NCBI GenBank assembly: GCA_038961845.1
Contig: CP152408.1
Location: 62,001-126,000 of the forward strand
Length of the DNA stretch: 64,000 nucleotides
Source of the DNA: Xylophilus sp. GW821-FHT01B05
GTDB taxonomy: Bacteria > Pseudomonadota > Gammaproteobacteria > Burkholderiales > Burkholderiaceae_C
Direction: 5' to 3'
Below, one piece after another: positions 23,107 through 32,260 of this stretch (positions are counted from its first letter, which is position 1; each line of letters starts with the position of its first letter). A model generated the notes under the pieces. That model worked only from the letters and a program-made list of their open reading frames with translations. It searched no databases and was not told the DNA's origin. A program made the position numbers and the translations under genes.

Positions 23107-24039
23107 CTAGGGGCGACCCTCGGCATGCCAGCGCCGGTAGGCCTCCAGCGCCACGCCGTAGGTGGCGGTCTGCACCCGCAGCGTGGTGTCCATGTCGCGG
23201 CCGTAGCCGCCGGCCATGACAAAGGCCAGCGGCAGCCGGCGCTGGCCGGCCCAGTCGAATACGCGGCGGTCGCGCGCCTGCATGCCGGCGTCGCTGAGCT
23301 TGAGCCGGCCCAGGCGGTCGCCCTCGTGCGGGTCGGCGCCGGCCAGGTAGAGCACCAGGTCGGCGGCGAAGTGTTCGTCCAGCAGCGCCAGGGCGCGGTC
23401 CAGCGCGGCCAGGTAGTCGGCGTCGCCGCAGCCATCGGGCAGGCCCACGTCGAGGTCGCCGGGCGGCTTCTCGAAGGGGAAGTTGCGCTCGGCATGCAGC
23501 GACAGCGTGAACACGGTCGGGTCGCGCCGGAAGATGCGCGCCGTGCCGTCGCCCTGGTGTACGTCGAGGTCGATGATGGCGACCTGGCAGGCGCGGCGCG
23601 TGCGGCGTCCCCACTCGGCCTGCACTACGCGCGCGGCTACCGCCACGTCGTTGAACACGCAGAAGCCGCTGCCGCCGTCGGCGCTGGCATGGTGGGTGCC
23701 GCCGGCCAGGTTGGCCGAGAGGCCGTCCGCCAGCGCGGTGCGCAGCGCGGCGATGGTGCCGCCCACTGAGCGCCGCGCGCGCTCGGCCATGGCCGGCGAC
23801 CACGGAAAGCCGATGGCTTTCTGCTGCTCTGCCGTCAGCAGGCCTTGCGCCACCGCCGCGATGTAGCTGGGCGTGTGCGCCAGGGCCAGCTCGCCGTCGG
23901 TGGCCGGTGGCGCCTCGCGCAGGCGGATATCCGGGAACTGTGCCAGCAGCCGGTCGCGCAGCGCCGCGTACTTGGCCATGGGGAAGCGGTGGCCGGCCGG
24001 CAGCGGCAGCACGAAGTGGTCGGCGTAGTGGGCGATCAT
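23107..24039 (-). CDS. Histone-deacetylase-like amidohydrolase
   Basis: A 310-residue cytoplasmic protein starting MIAHYADHFVLPLPAGHRFP. The HDAC signature is complete: GGTHHASADGGSGFCVFND (paired His), IIDLDVHQGDGTARIF (zinc-binding Asp and His), AGADPHEGDRLGRL (second zinc Asp) and MAGGYGRD (the Tyr of the transition state). Bacterial relatives include AcuC and acetylpolyamine amidohydrolases. I chose the ATG at 24039, clear of the fumC stop; longer starts would overlap it. Confidence 0.9.
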   Translation of the reverse strand: MIAHYADHFVLPLPAGHRFPMAKYAALRDRLLAQFPDIRLREAPPATDGELALAHTPSYIAAVAQGLLTAEQQKAIGFPWSPAMAERARRSVGGTIAALRTALADGLSANLAGGTHHASADGGSGFCVFNDVAVAARVVQAEWGRRTRRACQVAIIDLDVHQGDGTARIFRRDPTVFTLSLHAERNFPFEKPPGDLDVGLPDGCGDADYLAALDRALALLDEHFAADLVLYLAGADPHEGDRLGRLKLSDAGMQARDRRVFDWAGQRRLPLAFVMAGGYGRDMDTTLRVQTATYGVALEAYRRWHAEGRP

Positions 24040-24058
24040 GGGCCGCCCATTGTGGCGG

Positions 24059-25453
24059 TCAGCTATGCGGCGCAGCCATGGCGGCCGGGTCCACCAAGCG
24101 GTCGTAGTCCTCGGCACTGATGAGCCCCAGCGCCAGGGCCGCGGCGCGCGGGCTAGTGCCGCGCTCCAGCGCGCTGCGGGTGATCTGTGCCACGCGGTCG
24201 TAGCCCAGCACCGGGTTGAGCGCGGTGACCGCCAGCAGCGCCTGCTCGACGTTGGCGGCCAGGCGCGCGTGGTCCAGCTCCAGGTCTTTCACCAGGCGCT
24301 CGGCGAAGACGCGGGCCGCATCGGCCAGCACGCGGATCGACTGCAGCAGGTTGTGGATCAGCACCGGCTTGGCGACGTTGAGTTCGAAGTTGCCGGAGGC
24401 ATTGGCCAGGGTGATGGTGCTGTGGTTGCCCATGACCTGCAGGCAGGCCTGTGCCAGCACTTCGGCGATGGTCGGGTTGCGCTTGCCGGGCATGATGGAT
24501 GAGGTCAGGCCGTCGTCCGGCAGGCGCAATTCGCCCAGGCCGCAGCGCGGGCCCGAGCCCAGCAGGCGGATGTCGTTGGCGATCTTCAGCAATGAGCTGG
24601 CGACGGTGTTGAGCGCGCCCGATACCTCCACCAGCGCGTCGTGCACGCCCATGCCTTCGAACTTGCTGGGGTTGGGCACAAAGGCCAGGCCGGCAAGTAC
24701 GCTGGCCTCTTCGCAGAAGGCCACATCGAAGCCCGGCGGCGCGTTGATCCCGGTGCCGGCCGCGGTGCCGCCCTGGGGCAACACCAGCAGGCGCGGCAGC
24801 GTGCCCAGCAGCCGTTCGCGTCCCAGCGCGGCCTGCCGGGCGAAGGTGTCGAAGGCCTGGCCCATGGTCATGGGCACGGCGTCCATCAGGTGGGTGCGCG
24901 CGACCTTGAGCACGCCGGCAAAGGCCTGGGCGCGCTCTTGCAGGCGATCGCGCAGCAGCGCCAGCGCGGGCAGCAGGCGCTCGTGCAGCTCTTGCGCGGT
25001 GGCGATGTGCATCACCGTGGGAAAGCTGTCGTTGGACGACTGCGAGGCGTTGACGTGGTCGTTCGGGTGCACCGGCCGCTTGCTGCCCAGCGGCTGGCCC
25101 AGCAGCTCGTTGGCGCGGTTGGCAATGACCTCGTTGGCGTTCATGTTGGTCTGGGTGCCGGAGCCGGTCTGCCAGATGGTGAGCGGGAAGTCGGCATCGA
25201 AGCGGCCTGCGCGCAGCTCGGTGGCGGCGTTGATGATGGCCTGGGCCAGCGCCGCATCAAGCGTGCCGCAGCGCAGGTTGGCGCGCGCGGCGGCGATCTT
25301 CTGCAGCCCGAAGGCGTGCAGCAGCCGCGCCGGGAAGCGCTCTTCGCCGATGTCGAACACCTCCAGCGCGCGCTGGGTCTGCGCCCCCCAGTAGCGGCCG
25401 GCGGGGATCTGGACCGGGCCGAAGGCGTCGTGCTCGGTGCGGGTGGCGCTCAT
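24059..25453 (-). CDS. fumC: Fumarate hydratase class II
   Basis: A 464-residue enzyme of the fumarase/aspartase superfamily. It has SGTQTNMNANEVIANRANE, DHVNASQSSNDSFPT and the mobile-loop signature IMPGKRNPT, in the positions expected for FumC, and interconverts fumarate and malate in the cytoplasm. Its ATG overlaps the TGA of the binding-protein gene (ATGA 25450-25453). The operon also holds a second fumarase-superfamily enzyme, which suggests that fumarate made by that lyase is passed to malate. Confidence 0.95.
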   Translation of the reverse strand: MSATRTEHDAFGPVQIPAGRYWGAQTQRALEVFDIGEERFPARLLHAFGLQKIAAARANLRCGTLDAALAQAIINAATELRAGRFDADFPLTIWQTGSGTQTNMNANEVIANRANELLGQPLGSKRPVHPNDHVNASQSSNDSFPTVMHIATAQELHERLLPALALLRDRLQERAQAFAGVLKVARTHLMDAVPMTMGQAFDTFARQAALGRERLLGTLPRLLVLPQGGTAAGTGINAPPGFDVAFCEEASVLAGLAFVPNPSKFEGMGVHDALVEVSGALNTVASSLLKIANDIRLLGSGPRCGLGELRLPDDGLTSSIMPGKRNPTIAEVLAQACLQVMGNHSTITLANASGNFELNVAKPVLIHNLLQSIRVLADAARVFAERLVKDLELDHARLAANVEQALLAVTALNPVLGYDRVAQITRSALERGTSPRAAALALGLISAEDYDRLVDPAAMAAPHS

Positions 25454-26436
25454 TCGACGCTGATGTTGGCCTCGGCCGCGACCTTCTTCCAGCGCTCGAC
25501 TTCGGCCGCGGTGTGCCGGGCGAAGGCGGCGGGCGCGTAGTCGGCCACCGGCAGCAGGCGTATGCCCTGGGCCGCCATCTTCTGCGTCCAGGCCTTGTCG
25601 TCCAGCGCCTTGAGGTAGGCCTGGTGCATCTTCTCGACCACGTCCTTGGGCGTGTTGCGCGGTGCGTAGATGCCATACCAGGTGGCGGTCTCGAAGCCCG
25701 GCACCACCTTGGCACCGAGCGCGGGCACGCCGGGGAACTGCGCCATTTCCTTGTCCGATGTCAGGCCTATGGCTTTCAGGCGTGGGCCGATCTGCGGCAG
25801 GGCGGTGTTGGTCTGGTCGAACATGGCGTCGACCTGGCCGGCGATCAGGTCGTTCATGGCCGGGGCCGCGCCCTTGTAGGCGACGGAGGTGATCTGCATA
25901 CCAGCCTTGCTGGCGAACAAGGCCGCGACCAGGTGCGAGGTCGAGCCCACGCCCGCGTTGCTGAAATTGAGGCGGCCCGGGTTCTTCTTGCCGAAGGCCA
26001 CCAGTTCTTCCGCGTTCTTGTAGGGCGAATTGGTGGGCACCAGCAGCACCAGCGGCGTGTCGGGGAAGCGGAACACCGCCTCGAAGTCCTTCACCGGGTC
26101 GTAGCTGAGCTTTTTGTAGAGCGCGGGCGCGGCGCCCATGTAGCCCATGTGGCCGACCAGGAAGGTATAGCCATCGGGCGCGGCGCGCGCCGCCTTGGCC
26201 GAGCCAATGGTGCCGCCGGCGCCGGCGGCGTTGTCGATCAGGATGGTCTGGCCCAGCTGTTTGCCGGTGCGGTCGGCGATGTCGCGCGCCAGCGCGTCGG
26301 TGGGGCCGCCGGCGGCAAAGGGCACGATCCAGGTGATGGGCCGCGCCGGCCAGGCCTGGGCCTGTGCCGTGGCGTGCAGGGTGAGTGCGCCGGCGGCCAG
26401 GGCCAGGGCGGTGGCGGTTTTCTTCAGTGCTTTCAA
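25450..26436 (-). CDS. Bug-family tripartite tricarboxylate transporter binding protein
   Basis: A 328-residue periplasmic protein with a Sec signal (cleavage near HATAQA-QA), then PITWIVPFAAGGPTDALARD, the conserved glycine-rich N-terminal loop of Bug proteins, and DNAAGAGGTIGSAKAA. Bug proteins bind carboxylates or aromatic acids. No TctA/TctB membrane genes are next to it, as is common for this greatly expanded Burkholderiales family. It is inserted between the lyase and fumC, so a dicarboxylate or amino-dicarboxylate ligand is likely. Confidence 0.93.
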   Translation of the reverse strand: MKALKKTATALALAAGALTLHATAQAQAWPARPITWIVPFAAGGPTDALARDIADRTGKQLGQTILIDNAAGAGGTIGSAKAARAAPDGYTFLVGHMGYMGAAPALYKKLSYDPVKDFEAVFRFPDTPLVLLVPTNSPYKNAEELVAFGKKNPGRLNFSNAGVGSTSHLVAALFASKAGMQITSVAYKGAAPAMNDLIAGQVDAMFDQTNTALPQIGPRLKAIGLTSDKEMAQFPGVPALGAKVVPGFETATWYGIYAPRNTPKDVVEKMHQAYLKALDDKAWTQKMAAQGIRLLPVADYAPAAFARHTAAEVERWKKVAAEANISVE

Positions 26437-26468
26437 GCGATGTCTCCTCTACGAGGTGTTGAGCGGGA

Positions 26469-27833
26469 TCAGATCTGCGCCGACAGCTGCAGCGCGCGGT
26501 CCACCATTTGCGGCGCCAGGCCCAGGTAGTTGGCGGGGTCGGTCAGGCGGTTGATGGCGGCGCGGTCGAAGTGCGTGGTGACGGCGGGCAGGGCGGCCAG
26601 CGCCTCGGCCAGGGTGCCGCCGTGCTCGTTCACGGTGCGGCAGGCGTCGTAGACGATGTCGTGCGCCTGCTGGCGGCCGGTGAAGGGGGCCAGGCCCATC
26701 ATCACGGCCTCGGCCACGATCAGGCCCTTGGTGATGCCGAGGTTGTGCGCCATGCGCGCCTCGTCCACGATCAGCCCGCCCAGGGCGAACCTGGCCTGGT
26801 GCAGCGCGCCGGCGCTGAGGATGAAGCTCTCGGGGATGGCGATCCACTCGGCATGCCAGGGGCCGGTGGCGCGCTCGAAGTCCTGCACCATGGCGTCGAC
26901 CATCAGGCCGGCGTGCTGGCGCACGGCCTTGGAGGCCGCCAGCATCAGCTCGCTGGAGATGGGGTTGCGCTTTTGCGGCATGGTGCTGCTGGCACCACGG
27001 CCCTTGACGAAGGGCTCATACACCTCGGCGAACTCGGTGGACGCCATGATCATGATGTCCAGCGCGATCTTGCCGAGCGAGCCGGTGATGAGCGCCAGCA
27101 GGTTCACGGCTTCGGCAAAGCCGTCGCGCGCCACATGCCAGGTGGTGGCGGGCACGCCCAGGCCCAGTTCTTCGGCCATGGCGGCTTGCACGGCAAAGCC
27201 TTTGTCGCCCAGCGAAGCCAGCGTGCCGGCGGCACCGGCAAATTCAAGCACCGCCACGCGCGGGCGCAGCTCGGCCAGGCGCTGCTGGTGGCGGTCGAAC
27301 ATGGCCAGCCAGATCGCGGCCTTGTAGCCGAAGGTCACCGGCAGCGCCTGCTGCAGATGGGTGCGGCCGGCCATGGGCGTGTCGCGGTACTTCTGGGCCA
27401 GGCCGGCCAGGATGGCGCGCAGCGCACGGATGTCGGCGTCGATGCTGTCGAGTGCGTCGCGCACCTGCAGGGCGACGGCCGTATCCATGATGTCTTGCGT
27501 GGTGGCGCCCCAGTGCACATAGCGGCCGGCCTCGCCACAGATGGCGACCAACTGGTGCACCAGCGGCAGGATGGGGTAGCCGACGATGTCGGTTTCCTCG
27601 CGCATGTGGTCGAAGTCGATGCGCTCGATGCGCGACTCGCGGGCGATCACCTCGGCGGCCTCGGCCGGGATCACGCCGCAGCGCGCCTCGGCCTTGGCCA
27701 AGGCCACCTCGGCGTCGATATAGCGCTGGATCAGCGCGTGGTCGGAGAAGATGGCGCGCATGCCCGCGGTGCCAAAGGCATCGCGGAAGAGAATCGAGTC
27801 GACAACGGTACTGGCGGAGAAGGCAGAGGACAT
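26469..27833 (-). CDS. Fumarase/aspartase superfamily lyase, PcaB/adenylosuccinate-lyase-like
   Basis: A 454-residue protein with the superfamily regions WGATTQDIMDTA, AGRTHLQQALPVTFGYK and the loop GASSTMPQKRNPISSEL holding the catalytic Ser. Overall it resembles 3-carboxy-cis,cis-muconate cycloisomerases and related lyases, yet no protocatechuate genes are near. Together with fumC and a Bug protein it may cleave an N- or C-substituted succinate to fumarate. It is the first gene of the operon, divergent from a GntR regulator across a 108-bp region. Confidence 0.85.
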   Translation of the reverse strand: MSSAFSASTVVDSILFRDAFGTAGMRAIFSDHALIQRYIDAEVALAKAEARCGVIPAEAAEVIARESRIERIDFDHMREETDIVGYPILPLVHQLVAICGEAGRYVHWGATTQDIMDTAVALQVRDALDSIDADIRALRAILAGLAQKYRDTPMAGRTHLQQALPVTFGYKAAIWLAMFDRHQQRLAELRPRVAVLEFAGAAGTLASLGDKGFAVQAAMAEELGLGVPATTWHVARDGFAEAVNLLALITGSLGKIALDIMIMASTEFAEVYEPFVKGRGASSTMPQKRNPISSELMLAASKAVRQHAGLMVDAMVQDFERATGPWHAEWIAIPESFILSAGALHQARFALGGLIVDEARMAHNLGITKGLIVAEAVMMGLAPFTGRQQAHDIVYDACRTVNEHGGTLAEALAALPAVTTHFDRAAINRLTDPANYLGLAPQMVDRALQLSAQI

Positions 27834-27941
27834 GGGCAGCTACGAAAACAAGGTGAACCCGGTATTAGGTCCGTACTTAATATTGGAATTTAATATGACC
27901 GGACTTGAATGTTCCCTGGGGTTTCCACGGGGGGCGTGCTG
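27834..27941. promoter_or_regulatory. Divergent promoter/operator between the lyase operon and the UTRA GntR regulator
   Basis: This 108-bp gap is strikingly AT-rich for the window. Around 27869-27903 the outer arms gtccg and cggac are inverted around two ttaatat-type segments (acttaatattggaatttaat). This is a good candidate for the binding site of the adjacent GntR regulator and for the -10 regions of both directions. The exact -10/-35 boxes were not fixed. Confidence 0.55.
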
Positions 27942-28709
27942 ATGGCCGATACCCGTTACGCCCAGATCGCGCGCGACCTGGCGGCCCGCATGGCCTCGGG
28001 CGAGATGCCGGTGGGCACGGTGCTGCCGAAGGAGGTGGACCTGGCCGAATCACTGGGCGTGAGCCGCCACACCATTCGCGCGGCGATCACCGAGCTGCAG
28101 CAGCTCGGCCTGGTGTCGCGCCGGCGCAAGGCCGGCACGCGGGTGGAGGCGGCCACGCCCACGGGCCACTACCGGCAGTCACTGACCTCGCTGGAAGACC
28201 TGGTGCATTTCGGCGCCACCCACACCCGAGTGCTGCGCGGCACGGCCACGGTGGTGGCCGACCGGGCGTTGGCTGGGCAACTGGGCTGCGCCCCGGGCTC
28301 GCGCTGGCTGCGCGTGTCCTTTGTGCGCATGGACGGCTCGCCCTCGGGCCTGCCCATGGGCTGGACGGATGTGTATGTGGACGCCGAGCAGGGCGATGTG
28401 TCCGACCTGCCCGCGCGCATAGAGGCGGCGCCCGACATGCTGGTGTCCACCCTGCTGGAGGCGCACTACGGCCGCCGCGTGGCGCAGGTGCGGCAAGACG
28501 TGCAAGGCGCGCTGGTGCCGCCCGAGCTGGCCGAGGCGCTGCAGGCGCCGGCCGGCGCGCCGGCCCTGCGCATCGTGCGCCGCTACCTGGACGGCGCGGG
28601 CCAATTGATCGACCTGAGCATTACCGTGCACCCGGCAGACCGCTACACCTTCTCGGTCCAGCTCACGCGCGAGCAGGCCAGTGCCACGGCGGCGGCGCCA
28701 GAAATTTAA
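27942..28709 (+). CDS. GntR family regulator with UTRA domain
   Basis: A 255-residue regulator starting at MADTRYAQIARDLAARMASG. The winged helix has LPKEVDLAESLGVSRHTIRAAI and LVSRRRKAGTRV; the rest is an UTRA ligand-binding domain (GSRWLRVSFVRMDGSP, SITVHPADRYTFSVQL). The ATG at 27942 was preferred because a ggggg-rich ribosome site precedes it. Divergent placement suggests control of the lyase-Bug-fumC operon. Confidence 0.9.
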   Translation: MADTRYAQIARDLAARMASGEMPVGTVLPKEVDLAESLGVSRHTIRAAITELQQLGLVSRRRKAGTRVEAATPTGHYRQSLTSLEDLVHFGATHTRVLRGTATVVADRALAGQLGCAPGSRWLRVSFVRMDGSPSGLPMGWTDVYVDAEQGDVSDLPARIEAAPDMLVSTLLEAHYGRRVAQVRQDVQGALVPPELAEALQAPAGAPALRIVRRYLDGAGQLIDLSITVHPADRYTFSVQLTREQASATAAAPEI

Positions 28710-28711
28710 GC

Positions 28712-28770
28712 AAAATATGCCTCTAGCCCAGGCGGGGCCTGGGCTATTAGCTATCTAATTGATAGTGATG
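28712..28770. repeat. ~50-bp palindromic intergenic element, copy 3a
   Basis: Contains tgcctctagcccaggcgggg then cctgggctattagctatcta. The AGCCCAGG/CCTGGGCT arms are perfect. It directly follows the GntR stop and can form a terminator-like stem with AT-rich flanks. Confidence 0.85.
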
Positions 28771-28784
28771 ATGGCTTTTGCTTT

Positions 28785-28837
28785 GAAATTGATAGCTACA
28801 TGCCAAGGCTGCGCCTGGGCTGAAGCCACTTTTCATG
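28785..28837. repeat. ~50-bp palindromic intergenic element, copy 3b
   Basis: Contains aaattgatagctacatgcca then gcgcctgggctgaagccact. It is a second, more diverged copy adjacent to 3a. Its right end reaches the stop codon of the convergent TPP enzyme gene. Confidence 0.55.
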
Positions 28838-30530
28838 CCAAACGCTTGGTGGGCGTGATCTGCCGTGGGTCGGTGACCAGCTCCAGCAAGGCCAGGCCGC
28901 CGGCTGCGCGCGCCCGCTCCAGGGCCGGGGCAAAGTCGGCGGTGGCGGCGACGCGCTCCGCATGCGCGCCAAAGGCCCGCGCCAGCGCCACGTAGTCAGG
29001 CCCTTGCAGCCGCGTGCCGCTGATGCGGTCGGGGTAGTGGTTCTCCTGGTGCATGCGGATGGTGCCGTACATGCCGTTGTTCACCACCAGCACGATGAAG
29101 CTGCCGCCGTACTCTGCGGCGGTGGCCAGCTCTTGCGGGTACATCAGGAAGCAGCCGTCGCCCGCCACGCAGACCACGCTGCGCCCGGGATGCCGCAGCG
29201 ACGCGGCCACGGCGGCGGGCAGGCCGTAGCCCATGGCGCCGCAGGTGGGCGCGAGCTCGGTGCGCGCCTGCCGGTAGGGGTAGAAGCGGTGCAGCCAGAC
29301 CGAGTAGTTGCCGGCGCCGTTGGTGAGGATGCTGTCCTCGGGCAGCACCTGGCCCAGGTGCTGCATGGCCAGGCCCATGTCCACGCCGCTGGCTTCGGGC
29401 GCGCGCTGCGGCGGCAGGCTGAAGGCCTCGTGGGTCTGACGCGCGGCGCGCGCCCAGTCGGCCCAGGGGCGCTGGGGCGGCGCGGGCAGGGCGGCCAGGG
29501 CCGCGGCCGTGGGCGCGGTGTCGGCCTGCACGCCCAGCGTTGGGCGGTACACGCGGCCGATCTCGGCGGCGTCCACATGCACATGGATCAGCGTTTGCTG
29601 CGGCACTGGCGGCCGCAGCAGGCTGTAGCCGTCGGTGGCGATGTCGCCCAGGCGCGTGCCCAGGGCCAGGATCAGGTCGGCCTCGGCCACCATCTGCCGC
29701 AGGGCCGGGTTTAGGCCCAGCGCCAGGTGGCCCACGTATTGCGGATGACGGTTGTCCAGCGCGTCCTGGCGGCGGAAGGAGCAGGCCACCGGCAGCTTCC
29801 AGGCGCTGGCAAAGGCGGCCAGCGAGGCCGACGCCTCTGGCGACCAGGCGCTGCCGCCCACCACCACCAGCGGGCGCTGGGCGGCGGCCAGCATCGTGGC
29901 GATCTGCTGCAGCGCCTGGGGCGCGGGCAGCGCCGGCGCCAGCGGGGCAGAGACAAAGGCCGGCACGCTGCTGGCTTCGGTCAGCATGTCTTCGGGCAGG
30001 GACACCACCACCGGGCCGGGCCGGCCAGAGACGGCGGTGTGAAAGGCGCGCGCCACGATCTCGGCCATGCGCGAGGCGTCGGTCACCTCCACCACCCACT
30101 TGGCCAGCTTGCCGAACATGGCGTGGTAGTCGACCTCCTGGAAGGCTTCGCGCCCGACATGGCCGCGCGCGATCTGGCCCACGAACAGGACCATGGGCGT
30201 GGAGTCTTGCTGCGCCGTGTGCACGCCGATGCTGGCGTGCGTGGCACCCGGGCCGCGCGTCACCATGCAGATGCCGGGGCGGCCGGTGAGCTTGCCGTCG
30301 GCCTCGGCCATGTTGGCCGCGCCGCCTTCGTGCTTGGCCACCACCAGCTGGATGCTGTCCTGCACGTCGTGCAGCGCATCGAGCACGGCCAGGTAGCTTT
30401 CGCCCGGCACGCAAAAGACGCGGTCTACACCGTGCAGGCGCAGCGAATCGACCAGCACCTGGCCGGCCGTACGGGCTTTGGTGGAGGTGTGGCCGGGGGC
30501 GGCGGCGCGGAGTTCGGGTTCCTGGAGCAT
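28833..30530 (-). CDS. Thiamine-pyrophosphate enzyme (acetolactate synthase-like)
   Basis: A 565-residue enzyme with the three domains of TPP decarboxylase/synthases: N-terminal Pyr domain with CVPGESYLAVLDAL and the catalytic Glu in VAKHEGGAANMAEA, a central FAD-like domain, and a C-terminal PP domain with GDGCFLMYPQELATA and NNGMYGT for Mg-TPP. Relatives include acetolactate synthase large subunits, benzoylformate decarboxylase and others. No small regulatory subunit gene is adjacent, so catabolic use is more likely than branched-chain synthesis. The substrate cannot be read. Confidence 0.87.
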   Translation of the reverse strand: MLQEPELRAAAPGHTSTKARTAGQVLVDSLRLHGVDRVFCVPGESYLAVLDALHDVQDSIQLVVAKHEGGAANMAEADGKLTGRPGICMVTRGPGATHASIGVHTAQQDSTPMVLFVGQIARGHVGREAFQEVDYHAMFGKLAKWVVEVTDASRMAEIVARAFHTAVSGRPGPVVVSLPEDMLTEASSVPAFVSAPLAPALPAPQALQQIATMLAAAQRPLVVVGGSAWSPEASASLAAFASAWKLPVACSFRRQDALDNRHPQYVGHLALGLNPALRQMVAEADLILALGTRLGDIATDGYSLLRPPVPQQTLIHVHVDAAEIGRVYRPTLGVQADTAPTAAALAALPAPPQRPWADWARAARQTHEAFSLPPQRAPEASGVDMGLAMQHLGQVLPEDSILTNGAGNYSVWLHRFYPYRQARTELAPTCGAMGYGLPAAVAASLRHPGRSVVCVAGDGCFLMYPQELATAAEYGGSFIVLVVNNGMYGTIRMHQENHYPDRISGTRLQGPDYVALARAFGAHAERVAATADFAPALERARAAGGLALLELVTDPRQITPTKRLA

Positions 30531-30625
30531 GGTGCGGGTCCTGACGATGGAAGCCGCAGTCTAGGAAGCGCCACGGCTTTGCGCACCGCCATTCCCGCAG
30601 TGCAGACTTGCCGAAAGCGCTGGGC

Positions 30626-31558
30626 TCAGCCAGCCATGCGGCTGACGCCGGGCCAATGGCCGCCGGCCACCAGCGTGGCAATCACCTGGCGCAGCAGCTG
30701 GGTTGTCTCCCACAGGCCGTTGGCGGGCGGCCGGTTGAGGGCGGTGGCCACGGCCACCGTGCGCAGCGCCTCGTCGCCTTCCAGGCGCACGGCTTGCAGC
30801 AGGCCGCGCTCTACCTCTTCCTGCACGGCGGCCAGCGGCAGCAGGGTGCAGCCATGGCCGGCCTGGACCAGGCGGCGCGTCATGAAGGTGGAGCCGTCGC
30901 ATTCCAAGGCGAGGTTCAGGCGCTTGCCGTGGCGCTGCGCCCAGCTCTCGGCCAGGCCGCGCAGGCCGTGCGGCGTGCTGGGCAGCACCAGCGGCAGGTC
31001 CAGCAGCGCGGCAATGGGCAGCGGTTCCACCGGCCGCTTGTGGCCGGGGGGCAGCACGCAGTGCAGCGGCTCTTGCAGCAGCAGGTCGTGGTCGACGATG
31101 CGCGACTGGGTCGGCACGTAGAGCAGGGCGACGTCGATCTTGCCCTCTTGCAGCCAGTCCACCAGTTGGTGGCCCAAGCCCTCGGCCAGCCGGATGCGGG
31201 CGCGCGGGAAGCGCGCCTTGAGCGCATGGCCCAGCGCCCCAAAGCTGACCTGGGCAATGGTCGGTTGGGCCGCCAGCACGATCTGCGAAGGGCCGCCGGC
31301 GGCCAGGTCGGCCGCCACGCGGCGCGTGTGCTGCAGCGCATCGACCAGCTTTTGCGCCTCGGGCAGCAGCAGCGCGCCGGCATCCGTCAGCACCATGCCG
31401 CGGCCGCTGCGGTGGAACAGCTTCACGCCGGCTTCTTCTTCCAGCCGGCCGATGTGGCGGGTCAGCGTGGACGGCTCCATGCCCAGCACGCCGGCCGCCC
31501 GCGAAATGCTGCCGCTGTGGGCGACCAGGTGGAAGTATTCAAGCGCGCCGGGGTCCAT
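30626..31558 (-). CDS. LysR family regulator
   Basis: A 310-residue regulator starting MDPGALEYFHLVAHSGSISR, with the helix-turn-helix in AAGVLGMEPSTLTRHIGRLE and a periplasmic-binding-like effector domain. It is upstream of and codirectional with the TPP enzyme gene (95-bp gap), rather than divergent as is usual for the family. It may control that gene. It begins 26 bp after the cueR-like gene on the same strand and might also receive some read-through from the copper promoter. Confidence 0.9.
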   Translation of the reverse strand: MDPGALEYFHLVAHSGSISRAAGVLGMEPSTLTRHIGRLEEEAGVKLFHRSGRGMVLTDAGALLLPEAQKLVDALQHTRRVAADLAAGGPSQIVLAAQPTIAQVSFGALGHALKARFPRARIRLAEGLGHQLVDWLQEGKIDVALLYVPTQSRIVDHDLLLQEPLHCVLPPGHKRPVEPLPIAALLDLPLVLPSTPHGLRGLAESWAQRHGKRLNLALECDGSTFMTRRLVQAGHGCTLLPLAAVQEEVERGLLQAVRLEGDEALRTVAVATALNRPPANGLWETTQLLRQVIATLVAGGHWPGVSRMAG

Positions 31559-31584
31559 GCCGGGACTGTAACCAGCCGGCGCGT

Positions 31585-32016
31585 CTATCGGGGGGCGGCG
31601 CCCGCCAGGTCGTCCAGGATCGGGCAGTCCGGCCGGCTGTCGCCGTGGCAGCAGGACACCAGGCCTTCCAGCGTGCGCTGCATGGCCTGCATGTCGGCGA
31701 TGCGGCGGGCCAGGTCGCTGATGTGCGCCTGGGCGATGCGCTTGACCTGGGCGCTGGCGCGGCTGCGGTCGTGCCAGAGGCCGACCAGCTCGCCGATCTC
31801 GGCCATGGAAAAGCCCAGGTCGCGGGCGCGCTTGATGAAGCGCAGGGTGTGCACCTCGGGCTCGCCGTACAGGCGGTAGCCGCTGTCGGTGCGGGCTACC
31901 GGCGGCAGCAGGCCCAGCGCCTCGTAGTGGCGCACCATGCGTGCCGACACGCCCGAGCGCCGGGCCGCGGCGCCTATAGTGGCGCCGGCTTCCGGGACCG
32001 CGGCAGCCGTGCTCAC
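31585..32016 (-). CDS. cueR: Cu(I)-responsive MerR-family regulator CueR
   Basis: A 143-residue MerR protein. The winged helix starts ATIGAAARRSGVSARMVRHY and a dimerisation helix follows. The metal-binding end SCCHGDSRPDCPILDDL has Cys123 and Cys131 with the eight-residue spacing and HGD--PDCPI context of CueR-type copper/silver sensors. The ATG overlaps the stop of the copZ-like gene (ATGA 32013-32016), and copA is transcribed divergently from a typical MerR-class promoter. Confidence 0.92.
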   Translation of the reverse strand: MSTAAAVPEAGATIGAAARRSGVSARMVRHYEALGLLPPVARTDSGYRLYGEPEVHTLRFIKRARDLGFSMAEIGELVGLWHDRSRASAQVKRIAQAHISDLARRIADMQAMQRTLEGLVSCCHGDSRPDCPILDDLAGAAPR

Positions 32017-32207
32017 GATGCCTTGTAGCCCGCACCCTCGATGGCCAGGCGCAGGCTTTCACGTGAGTGTGTGCTTACAACATCGACATGGCCGGTGGGC
32101 AGGTCAACCTTGACCTGGGCTTGCGGGTCAGCGGCCTGCACGGCGTTTTGCACGGCTTGCGAGCAGTGGCCGCAGCTCATGCCTTCGACCTGGAATTGTT
32201 GGCTCAT
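32013..32207 (-). CDS. copZ: Small copper chaperone, HMA domain (CopZ-like)
   Basis: A 64-residue single HMA-domain protein starting MSQQFQVEGMSCGHCSQAVQ; the two Cys of MSCGHC bind Cu(I). An aaggag ribosome site precedes ATG 32207. It is the first gene of a copZ-cueR transcript opposite copA and should hand copper to the ATPase. Confidence 0.92.
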   Translation of the reverse strand: MSQQFQVEGMSCGHCSQAVQNAVQAADPQAQVKVDLPTGHVDVVSTHSRESLRLAIEGAGYKAS

Positions 32208-32260
32208 GGGAAGACTCCTTGGTTTGAATGGGGTAGCTGCGAGTTTGAACCCTGCCACGG

